DNA from: Neptunomonas sp041601355
GTDB lineage: Bacteria > Pseudomonadota > Gammaproteobacteria > Pseudomonadales > Balneatricaceae
Length of the DNA stretch: 64,000 nucleotides
Assembly: GCF_041601355.1 (NCBI RefSeq)
Contig: NZ_JBFIIH010000003.1
Coordinates: 1-64,000, forward strand
Direction: 5' to 3'
The notes below the pieces were generated by a model that was not told the origin of the DNA, did no database searches, and saw only the letters and a program-made list of their open reading frames with translations. Below, piece after piece: positions 1-8,694 of the stretch. The position numbers were made by a program, and so were the translations under genes. Numbering within the stretch: the stretch's first letter is position 1; each line of letters opens with the position of its first letter.

Positions 1-1490
1 AACATGGGTTTATCTTTAAAGATCAGATAACAAAAGAAGGGGGTGATGGTAATCGCCAGAACCCAACTCAGCAGTAACGAGATAAACAGCACCCAAAACA
101 AACTATTGGTGAACTCGCCGCTGGCATCGGGCGATAAGCCGATAGGGGCAAAAGCAGTAATCGCAATCACCGTGGCGCCTAACAAGGGCCAACTGGTGTT
201 ACTGACTATTTTATTGGCGGCCTGTAAACGGGTGAGCCCACGCTGCATACCGATAATCACACCTTCGGTAATAACGATGGCATTATCCACCAGCATTCCC
301 AGGGCGATAATCAAGGCACCTAATGAGATTCGATGCAACTCAATACCGGTGATGCGCATGACAATAAACGTACCGAGAATCGTCAGCAATAACACAACAC
401 TCATCAACACACCCGGGCCGATCCCCATAGACACCAGCAGCACCACGACGACAATCGCCACCGCTTGTGCCAGGCTGATCAGGAAATCATTAACGGAGGT
501 CTCAACCTGTGCCGGCTGGTTGTAAATATAATCAATCTGCATTCCTACAGGGCGTGCATATTCAAGCTCTGCAAGCCTTTGCTTTAACAGATGGCCAACA
601 TCGACGACATTCACGCCCGATGCAAATGAGACATTAACGGTAAGCGCGGCATCACCATTAAAACGATACAAATGTGTAGGTGGATCGACATAGTCTTTTT
701 TGATGTTGGCTACATCAATTAAATAAATCAGTTCACCATTGGCCTCACCGAGTAAAATGCCTCCTAAACCTGCCGCCAGCTCGCTGTTTTGGCTTACCGG
801 GCTGATCCGGATATATTCACTACCGACCTTAATGTTTCCCGCATCAGCGACCACATTATGAGTACTCAGCACTTGCTGCAGCGCGGCCACAGAAAAACCC
901 GACGCCACCAAACGAGCACGATCAATTTCGATGCTGATCTGCTCACTCCGCTCACCGCCCACGTTTACCTTGCTAACACCTGGCACCAGCACCAGTTCAC
1001 GCTTGAGAAAGTCGGCATAGTCGGCTAACTGCTCATAATCGTACCCCTGCCCGGTAACTGACATGAAGACACCGTATACGTCACTAAAATCATCAATAAT
1101 CTGCGGCGGGTATGCGCCAGGAGGTAACGTAGCCGTTATATCGTTTACTTTTCGCCGCATCTCATCCCAGATCTGTGCCAAATCATCTTTGCGGTAGATG
1201 CTTTTCATCTCCACTTTAATCTGTGACAAACCTGCACTGGAGGTAGAGATAACCTCTTCTACATAAGGAAGTTGCTGGATCGCATTTTCCAGCACTAAGG
1301 TAACCTCTTCTTCTACTTCCAAAGGGGAAGCACCGGGATAGACTGTATTAACTAACGCTTCTTTAATCGTGAACGCCGGGTCTTCAAGGCGCCCCAACCC
1401 CATAAATGAAAATATTCCACCGATGATCAGGAGAACGACCACCATCCAGGTAATTGTTGTATTACGAATACCATATTCAGCCAGATTCAT
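1..1490 (-). CDS. RND multidrug efflux permease (N-terminal half, partial)
   Basis: The minus-strand frame is open from the ATG at 1488-1490 to the left edge, about 496 codons, so roughly the first half of a typical RND pump of about 1020 residues. The start reads MNLAEYGIRNTTITWMVVV, the usual first membrane helix. A large periplasmic domain follows, then membrane segments containing GMLVDNAIV, the TM4 proton-relay motif (AcrB has GLLVDDAIV). Such pumps expel drugs, dyes or solvents across both membranes with an adaptor and an outer-membrane channel. The adaptor gene ends 13 bases upstream, so they form one operon. The C-terminal half lies outside the window. Substrate cannot be inferred. 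Confidence 0.93.
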   Translation of the reverse strand, partial: MNLAEYGIRNTTITWMVVVLLIIGGIFSFMGLGRLEDPAFTIKEALVNTVYPGASPLEVEEEVTLVLENAIQQLPYVEEVISTSSAGLSQIKVEMKSIYRKDDLAQIWDEMRRKVNDITATLPPGAYPPQIIDDFSDVYGVFMSVTGQGYDYEQLADYADFLKRELVLVPGVSKVNVGGERSEQISIEIDRARLVASGFSVAALQQVLSTHNVVADAGNIKVGSEYIRISPVSQNSELAAGLGGILLGEANGELIYLIDVANIKKDYVDPPTHLYRFNGDAALTVNVSFASGVNVVDVGHLLKQRLAELEYARPVGMQIDYIYNQPAQVETSVNDFLISLAQAVAIVVVVLLVSMGIGPGVLMSVVLLLTILGTFIVMRITGIELHRISLGALIIALGMLVDNAIVITEGVIIGMQRGLTRLQAANKIVSNTSWPLLGATVIAITAFAPIGLSPDASGEFTNSLFWVLFISLLLSWVLAITITPFFCYLIFKDKPM

Positions 1491-1503
1491 CGCTCTATGT
1501 TCC

Positions 1504-2589
1504 TTATAGCCCACGCTCTTTTTTAATTGCCCTGACTTTCTGGCCTGCTTGAATATAGGCAACACCCGCTGCAATCACCTGATCACCGGGAGAAAGGCCG
1601 CTAACCAAGATTTTCTCATCAAATATGCGCACTGTTTTCACTGCGACTTGCTCGGCCTGCATTTGTGCATTCACGCGCCATACGTAAGTTTGTGAGGCTT
1701 GCTCAAAAACAGCAGCCAGCGGCACACTCACCGCATGGTCACTTGGCTGTCCCTGCAACACATCGGTAAGATCCAACTCAATATTCACGGACATACCCGG
1801 CAATACTGTGAACGCTAACGGCCTGTCCATGCTGAATACCACACGGTAAGTGCGCGTTACAGAATCAGGAACAGAGTCATGTTTTTTGTAACAGGCAGTA
1901 AACGAGGCATCAGATTGGCTTTCAAAAGTTACGTTAGCGCAGACACTGTTCGCATCCATGTCGGGCTTAAGCTGAGTTAACAACCCTTCCGGCACACTGA
2001 ACTTGATATCAATCTCATGGGTATCCTGCAGCTGTATAATCGGCGTTTGAGCCTGAACTGACTGGAAGTTTTCAATATCAACGCGCCCAATCACACCATC
2101 AAAGGGCGCTATTAACTGTGTATAGCTAACATTATCTTTTGCTACCGCCAGTGCTGCAGCGGCGCCTTTCAGGTTTGCACGTGCTTCATCCAGCTTTGTC
2201 TGGCTGGCATATTTTTTCTTTATCAAAGATTCTATCTGTTCAAACTGAATTTTTGCCAGATCATAACGCGCCTGACGATCTGCCAGTGTATTTTTAAAAT
2301 CAGCCTGATCCAGCTGCGCCAGTACATCCCCCTCTTTCACTTCAACTCCCGCCTTAACAGGCAGCTCTCTTAGCTGGCCAGAAACCCGAAACGCCAGTGC
2401 CGAATGTTTTGAAGCTTCAATAGTTCCGGGAAAAACACGCTTCATTTCAGCCGCACTCGATTCAGCTATTGCTAATTTCACGGGACGCACCAATTCAACG
2501 GGCTCCTCCGTCATCGCTGAAGGATTATCACAGGCTGTTAATAAAGCACTCATCAGTGCGAGAGAGACAATACGAGTTAACGTTTTCAT
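1504..2589 (-). CDS. RND efflux periplasmic adaptor lipoprotein
   Basis: Membrane-fusion (HlyD/AcrA-type) subunit that bridges the inner-membrane pump and the outer-membrane channel. The N-terminus is a lipoprotein signal with lipobox LLTAC, so the mature protein is tethered by its cysteine. A lipoyl-like hairpin (GVEVKEGDVLAQLD; APFDGVIGRVDIE) flanks a helical hairpin of about 70 residues, followed by beta-barrel and membrane-proximal parts. I prefer the ATG at 2587-2589 (MKTLTRIV, 361 residues) because the upstream ATGs at 2601 and 2607 lie inside the predicted repressor operator; there is no strong ribosome site to decide. The gene is divergent from the TetR-family regulator and precedes the permease. 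Confidence 0.92.
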   Translation of the reverse strand: MKTLTRIVSLALMSALLTACDNPSAMTEEPVELVRPVKLAIAESSAAEMKRVFPGTIEASKHSALAFRVSGQLRELPVKAGVEVKEGDVLAQLDQADFKNTLADRQARYDLAKIQFEQIESLIKKKYASQTKLDEARANLKGAAAALAVAKDNVSYTQLIAPFDGVIGRVDIENFQSVQAQTPIIQLQDTHEIDIKFSVPEGLLTQLKPDMDANSVCANVTFESQSDASFTACYKKHDSVPDSVTRTYRVVFSMDRPLAFTVLPGMSVNIELDLTDVLQGQPSDHAVSVPLAAVFEQASQTYVWRVNAQMQAEQVAVKTVRIFDEKILVSGLSPGDQVIAAGVAYIQAGQKVRAIKKERGL

Positions 2590-2598
2590 TACGGGGAC

Positions 2599-2622
2599 CA
2601 TAAACATTCATGAATGTATGTA
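2599..2622. promoter_or_regulatory. AcrR/TtgR-like operator between adaptor gene and repressor
   Basis: A perfect 14-base palindrome ACATTCATGAATGT lies at 2604-2617. Its right half extends to TGAATGTATGTA (2611-2622), identical to the right half of the E. coli AcrR operator as I know it; the left half matches more loosely. It sits in the divergent intergenic region, so the regulator at 2679 probably binds here and controls both itself and the pump. The palindrome is seen directly; binding is inferred. Confidence 0.75.
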
Positions 2623-2678
2623 TATTATCCGATATACTATGCTGAATAAAGAATTTATCAAAAAGACAGCGACATCTC

Positions 2679-3323
2679 ATGGCAAGAAAAACCAAAGAAG
2701 AAGCACTGAAAACCTATCATTTATTGCTGGATGCTGCGGCTGAGCTATTCAGCTACCAAGGTATCAGCCATACGACACTACTGGAAATAGCTAAATTCAC
2801 AGGGATGACTCGCGGCGCTGTTTACTGGCACTTCGAAAACAAAGAAGATGTTATTAAGGCGCTGTGGGAACGGGATGCAGCCCCCTTTTTTAATATTTTC
2901 ATCGCTAAGCTCACGGATGAAGTCTCCCGTCAAACTGATATCCGAGCGGACCTCTACTTCAAAAACACAATCAAAGAGATGCTACGTCAGGTAACGCAAG
3001 ATCCGAAAAATAGCCAGGCCATACGCATCACTTTTAATTATTTCGAAGCAACTCACCATCAAACCGAGTTGCAGACCTACCTCGAAAGCAAGTCGGACGC
3101 TGTCTACCAGGCACTGGTCAGTGCGCTAACTCATTTGCATCAGCAGCAGCTATTACACACCCAACACAGTCCGGAATTTATTGCCGGGGCTTTGTACAGT
3201 TATCTGCATGGCTTAATTGAAGTAAACCTGCACCTTCGGATGAAAAAAACAGATCTGGCTAACGATGGCGATCTCTTAATAGATCTGTTCCTGAATAGCT
3301 TTTTCGTGGACAATTCCTTATAA
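2679..3323 (+). CDS. TetR/AcrR-family repressor of the efflux pump
   Basis: A 214-residue TetR-family regulator. The N-terminal helix-turn-helix spans about residues 10-60 with the AcrR/TtgR-type signature TTLLEIAKFTGMTRGAVYWHF. The rest is the helical ligand-binding and dimerisation domain, matching the AcrR group in length and layout. It is transcribed away from the adaptor-permease operon, with an AcrR-like palindrome between them. By family knowledge it would release DNA on binding pump substrates. Which ligands it senses is unknown. Confidence 0.92.
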   Translation: MARKTKEEALKTYHLLLDAAAELFSYQGISHTTLLEIAKFTGMTRGAVYWHFENKEDVIKALWERDAAPFFNIFIAKLTDEVSRQTDIRADLYFKNTIKEMLRQVTQDPKNSQAIRITFNYFEATHHQTELQTYLESKSDAVYQALVSALTHLHQQQLLHTQHSPEFIAGALYSYLHGLIEVNLHLRMKKTDLANDGDLLIDLFLNSFFVDNSL

Positions 3324-3377
3324 AGAATTCGTCATAATATCGGCTACCCATTCAAAGACTACTTCAGAGTAAAAACT

Positions 3378-3749
3378 ATGCTATCAATTTTACCCGACAC
3401 GGCTGGCGACCTGATCGTTGTGCAGGCTTCAGAAACACTCAACGCTGAGGATTATCAAAACGTATTGGCGCCGCTTATTGAAGAAAAACTGCCAACCTAC
3501 GGTCCACTGCGAGTTGTCATCTATCTGGATCCTTCATTCAAAGGGATGACAGCCGGTGCTATTTGGGAAGACGCCAAACTGGGGCTATCACATACTGAAG
3601 ATTTCATACGCCTGGCAGTCGTTGGCGGCCCCGAATGGATAGAATGGGCAACCAAGCTGGGCAACTATCTTATAAAAGGTGAAACTCAACACTTTGAAGA
3701 ACGCCAGTTCCTACAGGCGCTGCATTGGGTCGATGATGCTAACGCCTGA
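3378..3749 (+). CDS. SpoIIAA/STAS-like domain protein
   Basis: A 123-residue cytoplasmic protein of the SpoIIAA-like (DUF3478) family: an alternating beta-alpha fold with no transmembrane segment and no signal. Recognisable stretches are the first strand/helix (VVQASETLNAEDYQNV), the central RVVIYLDPSFKGMTAGAIWED and the late AVVGGPEWIEWATKL. Members are small single-domain proteins of about 120 residues, proposed to bind hydrophobic ligands or membranes; no firm function is known. It follows the TetR regulator by 54 bases on the same strand and could be co-transcribed, but nothing else ties it to efflux. Confidence 0.75.
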   Translation: MLSILPDTAGDLIVVQASETLNAEDYQNVLAPLIEEKLPTYGPLRVVIYLDPSFKGMTAGAIWEDAKLGLSHTEDFIRLAVVGGPEWIEWATKLGNYLIKGETQHFEERQFLQALHWVDDANA

Positions 3750-3882
3750 TTGAGACGACTGTTGCTTTAACTTTTTTAACTATCGAATCACGCTTCCTGG
3801 CTTCACTTTAGAAAAACGCTGTTTGCAACTACGAAATATGTGTGTCCTGAATATGTACCAGGAACGTTTTGCAAACAGCTGA

Positions 3883-4356
3883 TTATGGTCGTTTTCCGAG
3901 CGAAAAAGTGCCATTTTGCTGAAACTGGACCACTTCTTTACGTTTTTTACCAAGAAGTAACGAGCCATCATCAAGAAAAAGAAAGTTTTTCCAATGCCGT
4001 TTAAAAACACCCCATGTGGTTTCCACCACATGCTCACCGGCATAACAGAAATAGACAATCGTATTGTCTTCCCATTGGATAAAATCAGCGAGTTGCTCCG
4101 GCAATGCGGCATCGTCGCTGTCCCAGGCACTTTGCCAAAAACCTTTTTCTAACCAGGTATCCGCCTGGCTGGCCCAATCGTCCTTCTCTAATTCGCTGGC
4201 GTCCAGACTATCTTTACTGACATTGAGCGTCCATATTTCTAAAGAGCGCGACTCTGTCAGCGGTTTAATAAATTCCAGGTCAACCACTGGCACTGGCATA
4301 TCCTGATGTTGATAAAACCACAGGTAGCGGTACTTATTTAAAGGGATATAATTCAT
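3883..4356 (-). CDS. Conserved hypothetical protein (DUF2947-like)
   Basis: A 157-residue soluble protein with no signal peptide or membrane helix. It is rich in aromatic residues (NKYRYLWFYQHQDMPV at the start, many Trp later) and acidic in the middle. Length and N-terminus resemble the DUF2947 family of marine gammaproteobacteria, from memory and not verified. It stands alone on the minus strand between plus-strand genes. The region 3750-3882 to its left holds no gene. Function unknown. Confidence 0.6.
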   Translation of the reverse strand: MNYIPLNKYRYLWFYQHQDMPVPVVDLEFIKPLTESRSLEIWTLNVSKDSLDASELEKDDWASQADTWLEKGFWQSAWDSDDAALPEQLADFIQWEDNTIVYFCYAGEHVVETTWGVFKRHWKNFLFLDDGSLLLGKKRKEVVQFQQNGTFSLGKRP

Positions 4357-4484
4357 CTATCGACTCAATTCAGACATTTTTGCAGAGTATACCGGCTAGC
4401 GTTGACAGACACACCTGTGTAGGCTGGCAAGGTTATCTTTTCAATACATTTCATCACACCGAGCAATCAGGCATAATACGCTCC

Positions 4485-4805
4485 ATGAATAAACGTCCCA
4501 CCAAAGCAGAAACACGTGAAGAGCTTGAACGTAAAACTCAAGAATTCCTCAATAAAGGGGGCACAGTCAAAGAGGTCGACAGTGGTGCCACTGGACTTGA
4601 AGACGGTGCCTATCATCGTAATAGCTTTGTTTTTGGACATCCCAAGCAAGAACGTACACCGGTGCCTGAAGCACTGAATGCGATTGATGCCAGGCGCCGT
4701 TCTAAAACCGAAAAAGCCACATTGCCACACTCAAAGCGCCCTCGCAAGAAAATCATCTATGATGATTTTGGTGAACCGGTGCGCGAAATATGGGTCGAGG
4801 AATAA
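4485..4805 (+). CDS. Small basic protein with SutA-like motif
   Basis: The start at 4485 (MNKRPTKAETREELERK) gives 106 residues. The frame is open upstream, but the extra 35 residues look unlike protein. The motif EELERKTQEFLNKGGTVKEV resembles the conserved core of SutA, the small RNA-polymerase-binding regulator of Pseudomonas (EFLARGGKVQEI). Unlike SutA it lacks a long acidic N-terminal tail and has a basic C-terminal half (SKRPRKKIIYDD). It may be a SutA relative or only share the short motif. It lies about 160 bases upstream of the hibernation factor, another stationary-phase type gene. Confidence 0.65.
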   Translation: MNKRPTKAETREELERKTQEFLNKGGTVKEVDSGATGLEDGAYHRNSFVFGHPKQERTPVPEALNAIDARRRSKTEKATLPHSKRPRKKIIYDDFGEPVREIWVEE

Positions 4806-4928
4806 AGCAGAAAAATCTCTTTCCTTTTTTGTAAATTCAGCGCTATAGTGATTTTGCACCATGTAAAAAATCAAAACAACGATAGAGATAGGAGCCACGC
4901 TTCATTAAGTTTTCAATGTTGTTTTATA

Positions 4929-4950
4929 CGCAACCTTGGCGTTGCATTTT
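4929..4950 (+). other. Small hairpin in the leader of the hibernation-factor gene
   Basis: GCAAC and GTTGC (4930-4934 and 4941-4945) can pair around a six-base loop, followed by ATTTT. It sits just upstream of the ribosome site AGTAAGGAAA of the next gene. It could be a weak attenuator or chance. Confidence 0.25.
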
Positions 4951-4968
4951 ACGTAGTAAGGAAATTAT

Positions 4969-5340
4969 ATGATCATCAACATCACTAATCGTCACGATAA
5001 AGTTTCTCCAGCCCTTCGCGAAAAAATTGAGTCATGGCTCGAACACAGCCAAGAACGTTACGATGTAATATCAAGCGCTCAGGTCACTCTTGATAAAACC
5101 GACAGACTAGAAGAAGTAGAGGCCACCCTACATGCGGCCGGACGAGAAATTAACGCTAAAGCATCTGATGAAAATCTCTTTGCCGCACTCGATGCCATGG
5201 CTCAAAAAATTGATCGCCAGCTTGGCAAACTTCATGACAAACAGGTACAAAAAAAAGGGACGCCTAAGCACACTACTCTGATTGGTGAGGATTCCGTCAA
5301 CGATGATGATATCGAAGATGAAGAGGTCTATCAGGCCTAA
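4969..5340 (+). CDS. hpf: Ribosome hibernation-promoting factor (short HPF/RaiA family)
   Basis: A 123-residue member of the HPF/YfiA family, which binds the 30S subunit in slow growth and blocks or dimerises ribosomes. The beginning IINITNRHDKVSPALREKIES and the core DKTDRLEEVEATLHAAGREI are typical, with the helix ENLFAALDAMAQKIDRQLGKLHDK. It has no long C-terminal domain, so it is the short form; its acidic tail (EDSVNDDDIEDEE) is more RaiA-like than HPF-like, so the choice between hpf and raiA is open. A good ribosome site (AGTAAGGAAA) precedes the ATG, and a strong terminator follows. Confidence 0.88.
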   Translation: MIINITNRHDKVSPALREKIESWLEHSQERYDVISSAQVTLDKTDRLEEVEATLHAAGREINAKASDENLFAALDAMAQKIDRQLGKLHDKQVQKKGTPKHTTLIGEDSVNDDDIEDEEVYQA

Positions 5341-5387
5341 TAGAGCAGCGTTAATTAACAGTTAACAGCAGTAATCATGCTTTGTAT

Positions 5388-5413
5388 AAAAAAGGCCCTT
5401 CGGGGTCTTTTTT
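5388..5413 (+). terminator. Rho-independent terminator after the hibernation factor
   Basis: AAAAAAGGCCC, a TTCG tetraloop, then GGGTCTTTTTT: a stem with one G-T pair ending in a T run. It lies 48 bases after the stop codon at 5340. Confidence 0.88.
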
Positions 5414-5532
5414 AATGCCCTAATGAATATCTGAGTTAATATCAGAGCAAAACATGCGTTATGATCAGGCTAATAGAATAGGAATGCTTACACTATGCCG
5501 TGGTTATACAAAACCGTGGGGGACACAGAGCA

Positions 5533-6522
5533 GTGAGAACCAGACGATTTATTGCGATTATCAGGCGGTTAACGATAAAGCCGCTGCTAGCAGGCCTGTT
5601 AATCATGTTGTTACCTGCTTATGCCAGCGCGACTAACCACTGGCTTGCACCGCTATTACAACACCACCCGCTTGTTGGCAAGATATATAGCCTTGAACAG
5701 CAAACCTTTATCAGTGAAGCTGAGTTATTTTCCCAACTACAGAAAACACCTTATGTTCTGGTCGGCGAAAAACACGATAACCCAGACCATCATCGCCTTG
5801 AAGAAAAAATCCTCATAGCGCTGAGTAGTGAAGCCCCGGCACACATCGTCTTTGAAATGCTGACAGACGAACAGCAGCCACTAATAAGCACACTTCATCC
5901 AAACGACACGCTGAAGCAGATGTATCAAAAACTGCAATGGAATGGCAAAGGCTGGCCGTGGAATGATTATGGCCCGCTGATCAATACAGCGGTGCAGCAG
6001 GGTGCAAGCATAACAGCCGGTAATATCAGTTCAGCGTTACTCAAAAAGATCTATCAGCAAGGGAGTACTGCGGCGGAATTAGCCACCTCTCGCTTTAATA
6101 GCATGCTGTCGATTCCCCGGATGGTAAGAGAAAAGATACTGGATCAGGTTTATCAGAGCCATTGCGAGACGATGCCGAAAGACCAACTGACACCGATGCT
6201 GAACATTCAACTCGCACGGGATGCCAGCATGGCACACGCCATGATCTCTGATGTGCAGACAGAAGAAACGCAGCGCCCTTCCATCCTGATTGCCGGTAGT
6301 TTTCATACGCAGAAAAACATCGGTGTACCGCTGCATCTTAGCCAGCTAACCCGCCAGCGGATTAAAACGCTACGGCTGACGGAAGTCAGTGAGACTGACG
6401 AAAACCCTGGGGATTATGCAACATCCCTTGAGGCAGACTATATCTGGTTTACACCTAAACAACTGGATATTGATTACTGTGCAGGCTTACGGGCTAAAAC
6501 AGCCAGGCAGCCAGAGCCCTAA
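5533..6522 (+). CDS. ChaN/PhuW-like exported protein (haem-binding Tiki superfamily)
   Basis: Belongs to the ChaN family (PF04187), haem-binding or iron-regulated proteins with a Tiki-like fold. The hallmark VLVGEKHDNPDHHRLE lies near residue 70, and later segments IVFEMLTDEQQ, WPWNDYGPLI and ILIAGSFHTQKNIGVP fit. The GTG at 5533 (MRTRRFIAII) follows GGGGGA by nine bases and leads straight into a signal peptide ending near AYASA, giving 329 residues; an upstream GTG at 5500 is less likely. No lipobox cysteine is visible, so it is probably periplasmic. No haem-uptake genes are next to it. Confidence 0.8.
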   Translation: MRTRRFIAIIRRLTIKPLLAGLLIMLLPAYASATNHWLAPLLQHHPLVGKIYSLEQQTFISEAELFSQLQKTPYVLVGEKHDNPDHHRLEEKILIALSSEAPAHIVFEMLTDEQQPLISTLHPNDTLKQMYQKLQWNGKGWPWNDYGPLINTAVQQGASITAGNISSALLKKIYQQGSTAAELATSRFNSMLSIPRMVREKILDQVYQSHCETMPKDQLTPMLNIQLARDASMAHAMISDVQTEETQRPSILIAGSFHTQKNIGVPLHLSQLTRQRIKTLRLTEVSETDENPGDYATSLEADYIWFTPKQLDIDYCAGLRAKTARQPEP

Positions 6523-6560
6523 GCGGCTCTTTATGACTTTTATAAAACCAGCAACAACGC

Positions 6561-7355
6561 TTAACGGCCAATGTTAAGCGCAAAAGTATCAGCGTCTTGC
6601 CACGCAGGAAATACATCACGAAACTGCTGAAGCTCTTTCAAGTGGAGAGGAACTGTTGCTACAAAGCTTTCACCCTGAGGCTTATCCAACAGCAACTCAC
6701 CTTTGAAATTCACCGCTAACGAATCGCCACTGTACTGCAGACCCACGCCATCTTCGCCGATGCGGTTAACACCCAGCATGTAGCATTGATTTTCGATCGC
6801 TCTTGCTTGCAACAGTGTTCGCCAGGGCATGCGGCGCGGCGCGGGCCAGTTAGCAACACATATCGCCAGATCATAGTCATTCTGACACCGCATAAATACC
6901 GGAAAGCGCAAGTCATAACAGATAGTCGGCAATATACGCCAGCCGGCATATTCAAATATCACACGCTCAATACCCGCCCGATAATGCTGATGTTCATTAC
7001 CCATTCTGAACAAGTGGCTCTTATCATAAAATTGCACTTCACCTGCAGGGCTAACTAACAGCATTCGATTCATATAGGCATCACCCTCCTGCATAGCGAC
7101 AGAACCGCAGACAGCGGCATTTAACGCCGCCGCCTGTGCGCGCATCCACGCCAATGTTTCTGAATACATCGGTTCGGCATGATCTTCAGGATTCATCATG
7201 AAACAGGTGGTAAACATTTCTGGCAGAATAATCAGATCGGTATGCCCTGCCAACGGGTGAAGCTTCTCAGCCAAAAGCGTACGGTTTGCTTCGGGTAATT
7301 GCCAAAGTAGCTCGGTCTGAACCAGTGTTACCCGTAATTCATCTTTTTGCTCCAT
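6561..7355 (-). CDS. yafV: Omega-amidase, carbon-nitrogen hydrolase (YafV type)
   Basis: A nitrilase-superfamily hydrolase of 264 residues. The catalytic triad is visible: Glu in IILPEMFTTCF, Lys in YDKSHLF and Cys in TICYDLRFP. YafV/Nit2-type enzymes hydrolyse alpha-ketoglutaramate and related keto-acid amides. I chose the ATG at 7353-7355 (MEQKDELRVTL) because AGGAGA sits seven bases upstream; longer frames run into the neighbour. It starts 10 bases after the end of the aminotransferase gene, so the two are co-transcribed. The pairing fits a glutamine transaminase whose 2-oxo product is removed by this amidase. Confidence 0.88.
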   Translation of the reverse strand: MEQKDELRVTLVQTELLWQLPEANRTLLAEKLHPLAGHTDLIILPEMFTTCFMMNPEDHAEPMYSETLAWMRAQAAALNAAVCGSVAMQEGDAYMNRMLLVSPAGEVQFYDKSHLFRMGNEHQHYRAGIERVIFEYAGWRILPTICYDLRFPVFMRCQNDYDLAICVANWPAPRRMPWRTLLQARAIENQCYMLGVNRIGEDGVGLQYSGDSLAVNFKGELLLDKPQGESFVATVPLHLKELQQFRDVFPAWQDADTFALNIGR

Positions 7356-7365
7356 AGCCTTTCTC

Positions 7366-8514
7366 CTAAATAGCCACAATTCTGGCAGCAGCACTTTTCA
7401 AGGTTTCATCACCTTTAGCAAAACAGAAACGAATCAAGCGCATGTGTGGGGGTGTGTTACAGAAAACAGACACAGGGATAGCCGCTACACCCACCTCTTT
7501 GATTAACCATTGGCAGAAGTCTATGTCATTCATATCACTGATGTTGCTGTAGTCCACCAGCTGAAAATAAGTGCCTGGTGCTGCAGTAAAAGTAAATTTA
7601 CCGGGTGCAATCAGTGTGTTGAACAGGTCGCGTTTGTGTTGATAAAACGCCGGCAACGCCTGATAGTGAGATGGCTGTTCACGCATAATATCGGCAAGCG
7701 CCAACTGCATCGGCGTTGATGTAGAAAAAGTCAGGTACTGATGCACTTTACGTAACTCAACCGACAACGCTGCCGGCGCGACACAATAGCCAACTTTCCA
7801 ACCGGTCGTGTGGTAAGTTTTTCCAAACGAGGACACCACAAAACTACGCTGATATAACTCAGGGTGGCTGAGTAAACTATGGTGTTGATGACCATCAAAG
7901 ACAATATGTTCGTACACCTCATCACCCAACAGCAGAATATCAGTATCTCGCACCAATTCTGCCAGTTGCGCTAAATCCTCAGCGGATAAAATAGAACCGG
8001 TTGGATTATGCGGTGTATTGATGATTATCATCCGTGTTTTCGGCGTAATCGCATCTTTTAACTGCTGCCAATCGATATGAAAAGCGGGTGGCTGCAACTG
8101 CAAATGAACCGCTACGCCCCCATTGAGTTCAATCGCCGGTTCATAACTATCATAAGCGGGATCAAAAACTATCACTTCATCATCACGCCTGACCACAGCA
8201 GCAATCGCAGCAAACAGCGCTTCTGTGGCACCGGAGGTTACTGTCACTTCTGTTTCAGGTGAGACTGTATTGCCATACAACATGGCCACTTTTTTAGCGA
8301 TCTCTTCACGCAATGCCGGAACACCTGTCATAGGTGCATATTGATTTGCCCCTTGAGCAATATATTGCCCAACGGCATCTAACAACTGTTTAGGGCCATC
8401 AAAATCAGGAAAACCCTGAGACAGATTAATTGCCTTATACTCGGCGGCCATCTGAGACATAACTGTGAAAATAGTTGTGCCGACTTTCGGCAATTTTGTT
8501 GTCGGATAATTCAT
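7366..8514 (-). CDS. ybdL: PLP-dependent methionine/glutamine aminotransferase (YbdL type)
   Basis: A 382-residue class I/II aminotransferase. The PLP lysine lies in SSFGKTYHTTGWKVGY, and other marks are NTPHNPTGS, LLGDEVYEH and the C-terminal MRLIRFCFAKGDETL. YbdL-type enzymes transaminate methionine, glutamine and aromatic amino acids and are linked to methionine salvage (keto-methylthiobutyrate to methionine). The gene immediately downstream encodes an omega-amidase, which strongly suggests glutamine as amino donor. No other methionine-salvage genes are in the window. Confidence 0.87.
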   Translation of the reverse strand: MNYPTTKLPKVGTTIFTVMSQMAAEYKAINLSQGFPDFDGPKQLLDAVGQYIAQGANQYAPMTGVPALREEIAKKVAMLYGNTVSPETEVTVTSGATEALFAAIAAVVRRDDEVIVFDPAYDSYEPAIELNGGVAVHLQLQPPAFHIDWQQLKDAITPKTRMIIINTPHNPTGSILSAEDLAQLAELVRDTDILLLGDEVYEHIVFDGHQHHSLLSHPELYQRSFVVSSFGKTYHTTGWKVGYCVAPAALSVELRKVHQYLTFSTSTPMQLALADIMREQPSHYQALPAFYQHKRDLFNTLIAPGKFTFTAAPGTYFQLVDYSNISDMNDIDFCQWLIKEVGVAAIPVSVFCNTPPHMRLIRFCFAKGDETLKSAAARIVAI

Positions 8515-8694
8515 GTCAGAAAACCAGCCATATGGAGAAGAGAATCACTATGAGGGAGGATTTTATTACAAACAGTATAAAAATTCTGCTTTTAGGGAGA
8601 TCCTGTTGCTCTGCTCACAGAGAAGAACAACAGGAATCGAATGGATTAACTATCGAGCTGTCATTAAAGGGGGTTAACAGCTAACTACTAATAA

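Noticed and set aside
43..525. 160-codon plus-strand ORF at the left edge
   Set aside because: It is antisense to the RND permease, whose translation matches its family throughout.
8475..8684. 69-codon plus-strand ORF between the aminotransferase and rimK
   Set aside because: It begins inside the start of the minus-strand aminotransferase, has no known motif and no operon context.
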